Shown in pieces: positions 1 to 12,504 of a stretch of 64,000 nucleotides of DNA; positions within the stretch are counted from its first letter, which is position 1, and each line of letters opens with the position of its first letter. Source of the stretch: Perilla frutescens (Eukaryota > Streptophyta > Magnoliopsida > Lamiales > Lamiaceae); assembly GCA_026008535.1 (NCBI GenBank), contig BRKX01000014.1:19924694-19988693 (forward strand). The letters run 5' to 3'. The position numbers were made by a program, and so were the translations under genes. Under the pieces are notes generated by a model. It saw only the letters and a program-made list of their open reading frames with translations, made no database searches and was not told the origin of the DNA.

Positions 1-521
1 AACAATTAACATAATAGACTATGACTATACAAGATGCTAGATTAGGAGAAGTTTATAATGGACAAAATGCTGGAGCAAAGCTGCAAAGTTTAACCAATCC
101 TTCAAGGAATTGCTTTATTAGCTAACTAGTTAGAAGTCAGTTAATTGTTATTGCTAGTTATATATTATCTAAGAGTTCAGCAAGTCATTATTAATCTTCT
201 GATAGGAGATTTTCAGTCCTGGTCGTATGTGGTCAGGATCAATTCTCACATCATTATTAAGTGGGCAAACAGATAATTTATTGTGAGTGAAGTTTTAAAA
301 ATGGATGCTTTATGTTATTAGCATACCTTACTCTGAATTAGTCAGAATCACTGGTGAAAAAACTGTCAGCAAAGTAATGTAGAGTGTGATGGAAATATTA
401 TTTGAAAAATTACAAAAAAATTTCAAACACTTAGCAATCACCAAAATACATACTTTTCATGATGACATGGATGTTCATAAAAGCATGCAGTGTTCCTAAA
501 TTTAGTGAGACCTGACCATAC

Positions 522-3500
522 CTGATGAGGTTTACTCTTAATCAGAAAGTTCTGCACCTGAAAAGAAATTAATATTCATATCAAAGCTGATAATCATTAG
601 GAGAACATCTTTCGAGTGAATTTAAACTCAAAAGACACAAACATCATCTTGCAATGATAGTTTGAAAAACAGAACAGACCTTAACAAATAGATTTACAGA
701 CTAAAATACTAAACTAGTAGGCAAACTAAATTCTCGGATTGTTTGCTGGACGTATATTTCAGATATTAGTGCAGATTACTTTCATCGAGGCTAGAACATA
801 ATGGATTCCAACATAGTCATAGAGCTTACCAGATAGAATTACTTAACTAGCATATCTAACTTTGATAATAAGATAATGAAATTGAGATAAATATTCAACT
901 CAGTTCTTCAAAATTACCATAATTCATCTTTCTACTAGTTTAATTCATGAAAAATAGATCTAATGAAAACTCACTATGTGTCCACTCTACAGATTTTCCA
1001 AGGTCAACATAACTAGAAACGAATGATCATCAATGTCTTTTTTTGTCATTGCCCGAAGACAACTTAAGCTCACAGATCAGATATACTTTCTATAGCTGTT
1101 GGAACAATGAGTTCGGTATATACCTCAAATTTAAGATGATCAATATAGAGTTTTTAACAAGGAATGTCTCCAATGAATCTTATGCATATAATTGTTAGAA
1201 GCTAACTAAAGTCAGGGTTGCATGTGTAAGCTACTAGGATATAAAAGATAATAACAATGCAAATGCTACATACGTGCAAAGATGTGCTCATGTGCAAAAC
1301 TTAGTATATTGCATTATTGCCTCACAATATGGTTAGTTGGATAACTTTCGCCGTAGCCAGACATATATCACCAAACCAAGAGAAACCGGTTGGAGGAGAA
1401 TACCAGATTGACAAAATGAATTTCCAAATTTACACTACTAATTTGATGAATGTAAATCTGACGGATTACCAGTGACTCCTTTGAGTGATAAGGAATTCGA
1501 GGTAAATTTAGTGTGCTTGTCGCCAACCAATTCGTTATTGCATCAACAGAGAGCTCACCCTCATATCTGAGCAATAAGTACTCATTCAGGCAATAGAACA
1601 CCAAAAGTTTTGAATTTTTATTTAAATTTTTTCTATAAAAGCATAAAGAACTCATTTGAAGAGGAACAACACCTATGAAGACAACTTGAACTTTTACATC
1701 CAGGTGGAAAAGCCAAAAGTGCTGGAAGTCCTGCAAAATGTTGGCCAAGAAATCAAAATAGTAAGGACAAATATTAAATAAATCGTAATTAGCTTCTCTT
1801 TGACCAAAATCCTGTAGCATAAATGCTTAGGTCACCAGTACAGAGATTTTGAACAGTTAGAGCAACAGAACAAATACATATCAGCTATTTACTCTTACCA
1901 TTTCTAAAGAAAGGTTGGCCATTGGATTTTTTGTCAGCTAGATATACAGCAAGCTTAGCATCACCAAGTTCAACCCGTCCAGTAATTGCAACTCCATCCA
2001 GCAAATTAACTAAATTATTTTTTTGAAAAAAGAGTGAGAATGGAAATGTGAAAACATGCAGCCTAAAAGAGAATTCAGATACACAGAAGTTTAAACATTT
2101 GGAGAGAAACTTACCAATTCGCTTCCAAGCAGTAGAAAATTCCAGGCAGCGCTTGCTTCCAATTGAAATTATCTGAACCAGAACAGATAACATACTATAA
2201 GAAAATGAAGAATTATCGCCCAAGTCCCAACAGTGTCAAAGTTTTTCAGCCATAAAATGCACAAATAACATACGTAGAAATGTTAAAATAGGAGATGTGC
2301 TACAGGATCAAATGCATGAAATGGGTTGATTACTTAAGAAATGAACAGATGATATGCTAATAGAGATAAAAGTAATAGAATAACAACAGAATTTCAATAC
2401 TCTGATGCTAGTTATGAGGAGATGAACAGGAGCAGTGCTTGACAAAAGCAGTAACAAATATGGGAAAGCCATAGCCAAAATAAAGTAAAAAACTAAACCG
2501 GCATCCAGCTTGAAACTAGAAACAGATGAGATCTAAAGATAATGACCCAGCATAAACAAATATACCTCTGGCATCATTGTGGGAAGCTAACTATAAAATG
2601 TGTCGGATGGAGATTGTGAAATTAAGACAGATCTACTGCAAGAAATACAGGTCATACCTGCAGGAGCAATGGCTTGTCATCTTCAAACGTGGATAAGAAG
2701 TTCTGGGAATCGATGATCCCAAGATCTTGATCAACAGGAGCTAAGATGATTAACAGAAATATAAGAAATGGCATTTTTATCAGTATTTAACATACACAAA
2801 TATGAAAAGCAAGGTAAAATCATGTACATTTTGAAAATGAGATAAACAAGAGAGTAGATCATATAATATAAGGTTTTCACCAACCAAAGGAAGCAGCGTC
2901 TATTAATGGAAGGTCAATTTCAGATATATGTTTCCCAGAATGATGCTCCTTAACTTTTTGAAGAACGTCCTACAGAGCAGGAAAAAAAAGTATCAGAGCA
3001 TTCTGAAAGAATATGATATAGCATTTATGGAGAATGGATTAAGCAGAAAAGGAAAAGGTACAGTCTTCGAAGTAAAGAAATATATTGATACGACAAAGAA
3101 GATCCACTAATAGGACGAATGACAGAATAAAACCATACAATATATTCATCATGATTAAACAAGTCGTAGTCTCTCTTCAACAACTGATTTGTTAGCACCT
3201 CATAAGCATATTGAACCTGAAAAAACAGCCACATTAAGAAGCATTATTAACCATTGTTTTATACTGTTTGATCGCAACAAGAGATTTTTCGTGAATAGTT
3301 GGTTTAGCCAGAAAATATTAGTAAAATCAGATATTATCATGATAGCTGCTCTTGTGGGTAACCATCTTATCAGGACTAAAGGAAAGCTAAGCACATCGAC
3401 TTTAACTGCAGCAACGGATGTATTACAAACCTTGATAAGATCAACTGCTGGAGGAACTTCTATACTCGAGTTCCTGAAATAATGATGAAGTTAGTTCTAG

Positions 3501-4939
3501 GAACAGATGGCGATTGGCGAGAATAACACTTTCTTTATTTCTCTTGTTCTTCTTTTCCTTTCTTTCTTTTTTTTTTTTTTGACTGATAAAGTTAATCACA
3601 AAATTTCAACCCATCGAGTTAGCAGTTTCTGCCCCCAACCAACTGAAAATAACATTGGGCATAGTAGCATACAAACCACATATATTCATACTAATTTTCA
3701 CACACCCAGCATAGCCAATTCTAGTAAATTCCTCTGCAAATAAAATGCCATTATCAGCGGTGCGTCCCTCTCCCTCTGCCTGGAGACACTTCCACTGATA
3801 CTTAAAAGCAATGGAGCTGTATAGGAATGATTTTCATAATTTTTGGAAATGGGGACTCATTCATCTATAGAAGCAACTCCACCCATCATAACATCAACAC
3901 TCGTCTACTCTATAGGAAAATACAGGTTGATACTAACATACAACTTGTCAAATGTAGATTGTGATGTACTTCTGCAAAACTAAATCCATAATAGTCAATA
4001 TTCTCATTATCATTGAGAGCAACTATTTCGTTAGTAAGGGTAACTGAATGCCAACTAATCAGCAGCTCTCAATTAACTTATTTAACATGTGAACCAGAAA
4101 CAGCTTAAGTTATACTACCTCATGGCCATAGAACAAGAGTTGAGAAAACATGGACTATGTCAACATTCGTTTGTAGAAAAGTAAGGAAAACGAACTCCAA
4201 AAACAATGAGAATTCAATTCAATTCGAGACACAAAGATGCACAAGTTCATAGACGTACTACTTGAAAAGGGCACGTATCTTAGATTTCAAACATAAACAA
4301 ACATTGACTAACTATGTACATGCCAAAAATCAGAAACACAATCCGTAAACGGTACGTTTACAAACAGAATCGTTAGTGTTGGCCATGGCCTTGGCCCTGA
4401 CCCTCATGCAGATATTGCTATAGAGACATATGATTTATTATTATTATTATGTTAATTGTAAAGAACCATACAAACTGAACTTGCTACCAAATCGAGCAAC
4501 AACAAACAGCTTACCACGCAAACAAATGCCTATACAGAAAACCCAAAAAAAAAAGTAAGTGAAGGTTCAAATTTTAAACTTGCAACCAAATTTACCATTT
4601 AGAGGTGATCTTTTCGTAGGCTCGGCTTACTTCTTCGATGGAACTATACTTAGGAATCCCCAAAACTGAAAATTCACAGCGAAAAGGCGAATATAAAGAT
4701 AACCCACGATTTCTCAACAATTAATCAAACTAAAAAAGGGGAGATAGAACTAAAGGGGCGGAATGAAGATAAGGGTGTGGTGGCGTACCATCGTAGTGGG
4801 ATTGTGGAAAACTGCGAGGCAAGACGACGAGCTGGAAGAAGATAGACGTCACGAGAAGTAGAATAGGAATATAGTAGGCCTTGATGGAAGATACCATTGG
4901 TAAATTGTTCGGAAGATTTTGCCGGCCTGTAGTAGCCAT
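522..4939 (-). CDS. J-like, membrane-anchored protein with thioredoxin-like region (multi-exon, 3' end off window)
   Basis: Eleven exons can be joined in frame with GT-AG introns: 4789-4939, 4596-4665, 3431-3473, 3139-3216, 2885-2969, 2658-2740, 2115-2172, 1899-2009, 1673-1730, 1470-1566 and 522-557. The ATG at 4939 opens the first long exon. Residues about 21-40 (YYIPILLLVTSIFFQLVVLP) form one hydrophobic helix, suggesting a signal anchor in the ER membrane. A J-like domain follows (HYDVLGIPKYSS...YEVLTN...KRDYDLF), but the usual HPD tripeptide is absent: the position reads KWNSS. The later part (DSQNFLSTFEDDKP, GLPALLAFPPGC) looks like the thioredoxin-like fold found in plant J-like proteins of this type. 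That resemblance is from memory of the family. The protein must continue left of base 522; a 19-base candidate exon at 332-350, used with an alternative donor near 507, is speculative. No frameshift was found in the assembled exons. Confidence 0.85.
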
Positions 4940-4966
4940 GAATGTGAAATCTTTCTTGATCGCAAA

Positions 4967-4970
<4 letters not shown>

Positions 4971-4997
<27 letters not shown>
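4971..4997. repeat. (GA)n microsatellite in the J-like gene leader
   Basis: An uninterrupted run of about 13 AG units lies some 30 bases upstream of the ATG at 4939. On the gene's strand it reads as a CT-rich tract, which is common in plant 5' untranslated leaders. Confidence 0.9.
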
Positions 4998-5001
<4 letters not shown>

Positions 5002-6233
5002 GTTTAAAATTTAAATAGTAGCTCCACTAATTGATTTGGTACCACGATGTTTAAGGAGATGCCTATATAATTTAGAGAATTTTGGATTATCAGATTCTTA
5101 TTTGATCGAATTGATTGTGTTTAGGGATAGGATTTGGGATTTGAGGGATAAGTTTTGGATGGATTTAATACTAATTATATTTAAATATTTTGGAGTGGAA
5201 ATTGAAGTTTTAAAATTATTGTGAACAATAGTAAAAGTATAATTTAGGAATTTAAAAGTATCCTAAAACGAACAAATTAAAACAGTATTCATAGATCCGT
5301 TATTATAAACTGGTAAGTCCCTCGTGTGATACGCGGGAAAAAAATTATACTATATATACAACATATGTTTTTAAAAAAAAAATTGTATCAATAACCACAA
5401 TTTTAATAAAAAAACTATATCAATAACCAAAATTTCATATTAAAGAGTTACATATGAAAATCTAATTTAATATTTATTATGTTGGGTTTATTTGTTACAC
5501 CAAAAATATTTCAATCGGATATTATTTTTACTTCTAAAGCATAAATAAAGTGTTGGGTGTTATATTTCCCCCAAAAAAAATTATCAACATCCTTTTGTCA
5601 TTTAGTTATAGTTAAAAAACTATTTGAATAATTTTTCATTATGTGCATATTAGAAGTAAAATAATTTTTATATATCTATATATATTGAATTAAATATATT
5701 AATTTACCCCATTTAAATTTTTAATGGAAAAATAAGTATAAATAAACCACCCTATGTATATATATACCTATATATACTAAATACTTTGGATAGTTCTAGT
5801 ATATATTAGAGACTAATATTTTTTTTAGGGAAAGAGACTAATATTTTTAATTACTCGTGTATAGATTAATTATATAAGAATGTTATTATTTTTTAATTCA
5901 TTAGAATATAGTGAATAAATGGAATTGAGTAGAAGCAATGATAGAAACTCAGCACCATTACGAATTTCTAACAAAAGATGTGGTGCATGATTATGAATTC
6001 AAAATTATATTAAACAAAAAATTAAAACACAAAAAAGAAATACCATATAACCACATGATCAAACTAATAATGTCGAGCCAAGATAGAGAAGCTAAGTATT
6101 ATTCATTAGACTCGTCGATCTTCATTACATTCAATATAATCTATCACATATAATTTGTACAAATATAAACCTCATAAACTATGTCATGAACATTAGGATT
6201 GGTATATATAACGATAAAAAAATAAAAAAAAAG
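4998..6233. other. AT-rich intergenic DNA upstream of the J-like gene
   Basis: This stretch holds the likely promoter side of the minus-strand J-like gene. It has many A/T runs and TATATA tracts. Short ORFs at 5036-5224 and 5938-6153 show no recognisable protein family and no splice support, so I do not call them genes. Confidence 0.6.
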
Positions 6234-6238
6234 AACTT

Positions 6239-6398
6239 TGTTGTAAACTAGAGAGAAATAAGAGAGAATATCAATTGTATGTATTTAATATGATGATCAA
6301 ATGCCTCTATATATAATAGTACAAGAGCTACGGTTTTAGGGCTAGTAACTTGGCCGTCACTCATGTCATATATATATCTATTAGATATATTTACAACA
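6239..6398 (-). repeat. 3' LTR of the deleted copia element
   Basis: It is 160 bases long, read on the minus strand from TGTTGTAAATATATC to AGTTTACAACA. A purine-rich tract (AAGGGGGAG on the minus strand) lies just before it at about 6399-6408, the expected polypurine priming site. An internal TATATATAG near 6310 could be its promoter box. Confidence 0.85.
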
Positions 6399-6408
6399 CT
6401 CCCCCTTG

Positions 6409-7490
6409 AGTGACCAATCCCTAAAACAAATGTTGCCTCATGTAATATAGCATGACCCCAAGCAGTAGTTGGGAGTTTTGACTTCATAAGTAACGGTCTA
6501 GCAATAAGTTGAAGACGTTTAATAAACGATTCTGCTAAACCATTTTGACTATGGACACGAGCGACTGAATGTTCAATCTCAATTCCAATAGCCATACAAT
6601 AGTTTTCAAATGCTTGAGACGTAAACTCACTAGCATTATTAAGACGAATTCTTTTAATTGAATTGTCTGGGAATTGAACTCGTAATTTTATAATTTGAGC
6701 AAGTAGCCTAGCAAATGTTGCATTTCTAGTAGAAAGCAAGCATACATGTGACCATCTAGAAGAATCATCAATCAATACCATAAAGTATCGAAAAGGGCCA
6801 TATGATGGATGTATAGGTCCACAAATATCTCCTTGAATTCTCTCTAAAAAAGATGGAAATTCAATATTAACCTTCGTATATGAAGGTCTAATGACTAACT
6901 TGTCTTGCGCACAAGCATCACATGGGAATTCATTTGTCATAAGAATCTTTTGATTCTTCATGTTGTGCCCATATGAATTATTGATTATTCGGCGCATCAT
7001 AGTTGCTCCAGGATGTCCAAGCCTATCATGCCAAAGCATAAAGCTTTTTGTGTCATTGAACTTCGGGTTCATGATATGGTTTGTCTCAATTACCTTTATG
7101 ACTGTGTAATACATCCCAGAAAGTAATGTTGATCATTTTTCTTTTGTTCGTTTATGGCCGAATACAAAAGAATTTATGCAGAGATATTCATTTCCACCTT
7201 CTGATATAGTCTCGATGTGGTATCCATCATAGCGGATATCCTTGAAACTTAGTAAGTTTCTTTTGGACTTACTAGAATACAGGGCATTTTCAATATCTAA
7301 TTTAGTATCATTTGGTAAAATGATACAAGCTCTTCCGGAGCCTTCAATGGTGTTTGATGCACCTGATATCGTGTTAACATTATCCTCAGCTAATGTCAAC
7401 TTAAGAAAATATTTCTTATTTTGGAGAATGGTATGTGTAGTGGCACTATCAGCAAACATATATTTGACCGTCAAACAAATATTCCGTCTT
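6409..7490 (-). pseudogene. Copia protease-integrase fragment
   Basis: The upper part (7133-7474) carries a copia-type aspartic protease site (FADSATTHTIL). The lower part (6409-7114) has the pre-integrase HHCC region (HDRLGHPG, CDAC) and the integrase core. The core keeps its first Asp (QGDICGP) and its Glu (NGLAESF), but the second catalytic Asp has become Asn (RLNNASEF). About 18 bases and a frame change separate the two parts. The sequence then runs straight into the polypurine tract and 3' LTR, so reverse transcriptase and RNase H are deleted. Confidence 0.85.
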
Positions 7491-7512
7491 TAGATATATT
7501 TACAACAAACTT

Positions 7513-8072
7513 CAATTTGTGTCTTGCCATAATCGACGACTTGGTGTTTGCTTAATAAAGGTGAAACAAACATTACAACAAAGGATACATTCTTCTCTCA
7601 CAGTATATTGTTCTTTTTGTGTGTTTTAATTAATTTCAATAGGTCCTATTTATAGTAGAGAGATTGAAAATATATATGGTATTGGTCCTCCCAATATCTT
7701 ATTTAATAAATTTCATGGTGCAAATAGAAACACAATTTCGGACCTCCCAACATCTTATTTAATAAAGGATGAAGCTATTGGTCCAGAATCTGGATATCCA
7801 TAAATAATATAAAATCCCTATTATACCCTTAATGATTTTTGGCTCCAAACTACGGTTGGAGGGCGTCGTTAATCTTCCCTCATCCCTTATTTTACTTGGT
7901 AAAATAAATTCTAAAAAATATTTCTAATGATTAACAATCTTGGAATACTAACTGTCTAATTAACACACTAACATACTCAGATTCAGTTGTTTATATTTCT
8001 CTTGCTTGTGTTTTATTTTTGAAATAACTTTTATTCACAATCTGATATTCAAAAGCTTACGTACGTACGTCA
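7513..8072. other. Intergenic, possible promoter remnants
   Basis: No gene was recognised. On the minus strand there is a TATA-like CTATAAATAG near 7655. A phrase of about 20 bases (cctcccaacatcttatttaa and a close variant) occurs near 7690 and again near 7745, a short duplicated segment. The high end may hold the leader of the FAR1-like pseudogene, with a (TACG)n run at 8058-8070. Confidence 0.4.
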
Positions 8073-9830
8073 ATGGAGAACTATGATGAAATTTATTCAC
8101 AAATATTTGGATAAATCCAGATGATGAACAAGAAATTTACGATTTAACTATTGACGATGAGGATGGCGGTGGTGAGGGAATGGAGCTTTCAATAGATAAC
8201 ACCATCGATGATGATGAATATGTTGATCCCACCACCGAAGCTTACAATTTTGACGAATACGATGATGTCAGTGGCGCCCTTGATCATGAAATACCTATTT
8301 CCGGCAACAGTGATTCTCAGTTAGAAGCTGGCCAAGTTAATGGTAATGCTGGCCCTCAACCAGGTATGCTATATGCAACTATAGACAGCCTATTCCACGA
8401 TTCAAGCTCATGCTAGATGTAGTGGGTTTAGTGTTGTGAAGTAAACAAATCGCAAGACGGATGATGACAAAGAGATCAAGTATGCTCGATTTGTATGTAG
8501 TAAGGTTGGAAAAAGAAATTCACGATTACTTTCAAAGAAAACCGACTGTGAAGCAAGGCTCAATGCAAAAAAGCTAATCGATGGTTCTTGGGTTGTTGGT
8601 AAAATTTGTTTCGAGCACAATCACGATCTTGATCCAAGTTATTCAATTTTGATGTCGGCACATAGACAGCTGACCGTACACCAAAAGAGATAATTAGAAG
8701 CAATCGACATTGCGGGTATAAGACCTTGTAAGAATATTCGATTGCTAGAAGTTCAATGTGGTGGTCCTGAAAATTTAGGGGCTCTTCGAAAAGAATGTCA
8801 AAATTATATCGATGAGCGACGAAGGAAGAAGATAGGAGATGGTGATGCGGAAGCCGTTCACAATCCTTTCAATAGATTGAAATTAAGAGATGTTAATTTT
8901 TATCATTTGATGAAAACCGATAATGAGGGTCATCTACGTAATGTGTTGTGGATACATCCTCAAAGTCGGGCTGCTTAAAAAGATTTTCATGATGCAGTGA
9001 GTTTCGACACCACCTACCTCGTCAATAGGTATGTTGTTCAGATTCGGTTTAATAATTTATTAAATTATAGAATATATCTTTTATAATATTGTATAGTTTA
9101 ATGGTTTGATGAATTTCTTGTATAGGTTTAATGGCTTGATTGCAATTTGAAAATTAAAAGTTATTTGATTGGTAATTTTCAGCGAAATTACTTAAATGGT
9201 TTTGCATTTGAAAATTTAGGAGTTAAGGGATTGATATATTGCATAATTATGAGATATAAAAAATGAACTATTTCATAATTTAGTGTTGATGATGTATTCT
9301 AATGTATTTCACGACTAGATTGTTAAATAATATTTTGTATTATTATAGGCATCAAATGTCATTTGCTGCATTCATAGGTGTCAATCATCACGATCATTCC
9401 ATATTATTAGGATGTGCTTTGGTCACACGAGAAAACATAACCTCATTCAAATGGATGGTTTCGAATTGGCCTGCTGCAATGGGTGGAGTCGCCTATGTTG
9501 GCATTATCACGGATCAAGATGAAAGTATCAAACAAGCATTGCATGAAGTTATGCCAGGTACTATACATCGGTATTGCATTTGGCATATCATGGCAAAATT
9601 GCCCATTAAATTCTGAGGTGTTGCCGATTATAACAAAGTCGTAACTAAATGGAAAGGGATTGTGTATGACAGTCTCGACAAAGATACCTTCAAGATAAAA
9701 TGGGCCGAATTCCTTGTGGAACATCATCTCGAAAATAACAGATGGCTTCAAGACTTGTTTAGTGAAAGAGAAAAATGGGTTCCTGATAAGTCCATTTATT
9801 TCGTATTTTTATGGGCATTTTATTCGCTAT
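8073..9830 (+). pseudogene. FAR1/FRS-like (MULE transposase-derived) pseudogene
   Basis: The start ATGGAGAAC is at 8073, but a frame change follows within 15 codons. An acidic N-terminal region runs to 8416. A FAR1-type zinc-binding region follows in another frame (CSKVGK, TDCEAR, FEHNHD, 8480-8630). The MULE transposase core lies at 8990-9620 (SFDTTYLVNR, then IGVNHH, LLGCAL and IITDQDES). An intron with GT-AG ends fits 9029-9348, joining LVNR to HQMSFAAF. Stop codons occur near 8694, 8978 and 9614, and the C-terminal SWIM zinc-finger part is missing. FHY3/FAR1 proteins are transcription factors derived from Mutator-like transposases; I cannot say whether this is a dead FRS gene or a dead MULE. 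Confidence 0.8.
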
Positions 9831-11507
9831 AAATGTCTTTTTTAGTCTGTTTTCGAGTCGAAAAGAACCAGGTCGTGGTCAAGGGCATTTCAGAGGCCGA
9901 GTTTGGCGAAAGAGGCATTTTATGCCTAATTATTCAAGCTTATCTAAATGCCATAAATAGCACTTAGAGGCACAAAGAACTTCTTCACATTCGTCTAATA
10001 TTCGGGAAACAGAATGGGCACAGCGCCAAAGATGAAGCTGACTAGATGATGTCGTGCCCTCATTGCTCGGGCAGACTTGACCAAGGTCCTGGAATGGGCA
10101 CATGCGGATTTTCTGAGAAGTTGTTGAAGACAAAAAAGAATAGATGCAAATTCGAAAAGAGGTTGTGCAAAGTAGGATTGCTGGGAGGCGTGGAAATGAA
10201 GAGATAAGCTTAATCCCTAAAAAATAGGGATTTGGTCAACAACCACTAGATAAGGCTTATCTAGTCAGGTGTGGAGGGCATGCTAGAGCCGACATGCAGT
10301 TGAAGACCCCCGCTTGTAGGGGATTTTTGAATTCGGATTGTAATCTATTTAAGCTAGTTTCATTTTCTGGAAATAGAGTTCGAAACACTGATACAATATT
10401 TCATTTTCTGCACTTTAAATTATTATTTTATTTTTGTAAGCTACTTAGGCAGCAAGCACAATCCAATAGGCTTTATGCTTTTGGGATTTAGGAACCATTT
10501 TGATGCTCAAAGTTGGTGTTAAGTCTTTAATCAATTTAATTCAGTAAGTTCTTTACTTTAAATTAAGTCTTTGAATTCTGCAAGTTTAGTTTCATCTAGC
10601 ATGCGTGGCTAGATCTTTAATTCTGGTATTTGAGCGATAGAAAATGGTTTCAGTTGAAACTGGACTAGTGAGGCTGTGTGGGCATATTAATGCATGAAAG
10701 ATTTTTGTCGTTTCTTGGTCTTGTTCCATGTGAGTGTGTGTCTAAAATGCCCAATGTGGCTGATCACTCGTTAGACATAGAGGGCATATCACTATTAATT
10801 GAATTAGTGAATCGTGACTGTGAGTTGATTCATATAGTAATGAGGGAATCGGTGGGTTGTTGTGGGCACACGAGGAATCGGTAAACACAATAAACTTAGG
10901 TTTGTCTAGGGCACACTGCTGTCTATTCATTTACATCTCTTTCGGGAATTGGGGGATGGGTGATAGGTTAGGGGTTTACTTGACGAAGAATCACTTTTAA
11001 ACCTACAATGAAAGGATGAATAAGAAAACACAGAGAGGAATTTGCTCTCCATAAGTGGGTAACTTATTAATGCATGAAAAAATCAGTGTGCCCATGATTG
11101 AGTAGTTTAGACTTAAACAAAATTCTAGTTCAAATATCGGAACCTTTATTATTTGATATTTTCTTTAGTTTAATTTTACAGATTTAATTTCAGTAACGTG
11201 ACAACACAACCAATCCCCTTTTCCACAAGAATTGACAATATAATGATTAGAGAATATATTAAATGCATTTTCAATGTCCGAAACTTGTTTAAATGGGAAA
11301 TAAACCATCACCAAATGCAATGGATATGAAAGGTAACCACTTCCACTCTTCTTCATTAAATGATGCGTCACTTTGAATTGAGGGTCACGACCTTTCTAGA
11401 TTCAAGTTTTGATGTTTTATAAATTCAACCAAATCTCTTCTTCTTCATTCACATATCTCATCTTAAGTATCCATTTCAGTATATACCGAGACCGAAATTC
11501 CGACGAA
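9831..11507. other. Non-coding, repeat-like DNA of unknown family
   Basis: No protein family is visible. The base composition is less AT-rich than the flanks and the text resembles LTR or leader sequence of a large gypsy element. Examples are a CTAGCATGCGTGGCTAG phrase at 10597 and the phrase TTAATGCATGAAA, which occurs near 10687 and again near 11067. A minus ORF at 11165-11371 has no recognisable motif. Confidence 0.35.
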
Positions 11508-12046
11508 AATGGAGAACTGGTCATCTGATGAAGAACAACTGCTGGTGGCTCTTGTGAGCGCGATGCCACACACTACCAATGTTCCAAATCGGTAAACGCA
11601 TGGACCCTGTTTCGGGATGTGGTGAAAACCATATTGGAGAACTACTCGATCACGATTATCGGTGTGGAAGTGGCCAAAAAAATCCAGGCTCTGGTCGGTG
11701 AATTCTGCAGTTTCATTTGGTTCATCAACATTTCTGTTGTCTACTTTTTGGCAGAGAGGAACTGACTCTTCACCACCGCCGAGTATCTAACTCTCTTTGG
11801 AGAGAATGTAAGCATAAATCAAGTTTTATTAATTTTTACCGCTAGCTTTTTTATACTTTGGTCCTTTCTTTGGCAGGAATTGGAGGAGCACAAAAATTTT
11901 AGAATCCATGGCTTGCCAAATTTCCTGATTCTTAGGGTGATTTTAGTGGTTAGGGGATTGGAGTTTGTCGACTTTGAGTGGATTATTATGAACCTATCTG
12001 GTGTGGACAAGAAGTGGATGCGTGCTCCCCTGGATCCAGCTTGAAA
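11508..12046 (+). pseudogene. Myb/SANT-like small gene, copy A (decayed)
   Basis: The start region reads MENWSSDEEQLLVALV, a typical opening of the Myb/SANT-like DNA-binding family (Myb_DNA-bind_3). An early frame break follows at about 11590. Later frames give AWTLFRDVVKTILENYS and, after an interval that fits an intron, FRIHGLPNFLILRVIL. The same layout is seen in copy B at 21210-21700. A stop (TGA) interrupts the first exon near 11763. The Sirevirus element at 12084 lies just downstream; without it copies A and B would be less than 2 kb apart, so they look like tandem duplicates. Confidence 0.6.
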
Positions 12047-12083
12047 TGGTGAAGGACCGAGATATGTATGCAAATTACATATC

Positions 12084-12472
12084 TGAAGAAACCGAAATCT
12101 CGATTTCTGACAGAGTTATGATCAAAGTTGTATCTGAAGTTGAGACAACTTTGTATACGCAGCGGAAATATAGAAACAAACAATGGATTAAAAATTTCAC
12201 GAGATTATATTTCTATAATCTCGCGAAGTGCCTTAGGGCAAAAACTTCACTATACGAATATGTGAATTACAAAAAACACTACTAGACAAATTCTCACTAA
12301 ATATTAAGACACTTTATCTCTTCCTTCGCAGAAGGTCGTGACTAAAGTTGTCTTAACTAACTCTAGTAGAAATCAGTAAATACTAAAAGTGATCTTTGTA
12401 ATATCTGAATATACTCTCTAAAAAACTCATCATTAACTTTGTACATTCGATCTCTATATATACATGACTAAT
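12084..12472 (-). repeat. 3' LTR of the Sirevirus element (truncated)
   Basis: It matches 19425-19812 with scattered differences. The part corresponding to the first 231 bases of the LTR (start of U3) is absent. The adjoining 30 bases lead directly into the envelope-position ORF, so one deletion removed the ORF's C-terminus, the polypurine tract and the U3 start. Confidence 0.9.
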
Positions 12473-12504
12473 AAGTAAATTTCGGCCTCTTGTTAACTAC
12501 CCAT

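Larger units (their letters stand above)
6239..7507 (-). mobile_element. Internally deleted Ty1/copia element with target-site duplication
   Basis: Both outer ends are visible. The low end is TGTTGTAAAC and the high end is ATTTACAACA, inverted copies as expected for LTR termini. The five bases outside each end are identical: AACTT at 6234-6238 and at 7508-7512. The 3' LTR (6239-6398) is whole, but only the first 18 bases of the 5' LTR remain at the high end, directly joined to protease coding sequence. gag, the primer site and most of the 5' LTR are missing, and reverse transcriptase and RNase H are missing between integrase and the 3' LTR. The element is 1269 bases long and cannot be autonomous. 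Confidence 0.85.

Noticed and set aside
180..270. Minus-strand reading VRIDPDHIRPGLKI, faintly like a LysM segment
   Set aside because: Too short, with stops close by and no partner exons; it is more likely intron of the J-like gene.
1368..1820. Single long ORF across 1368-1820
   Set aside because: It reads through two real exons and the intron between them in one frame; the spliced exons 1470-1566 and 1673-1730 fit the protein family.
5938..6153. Plus-strand ORF near the copia element
   Set aside because: AT-rich with no domain, no promoter and no splice support.
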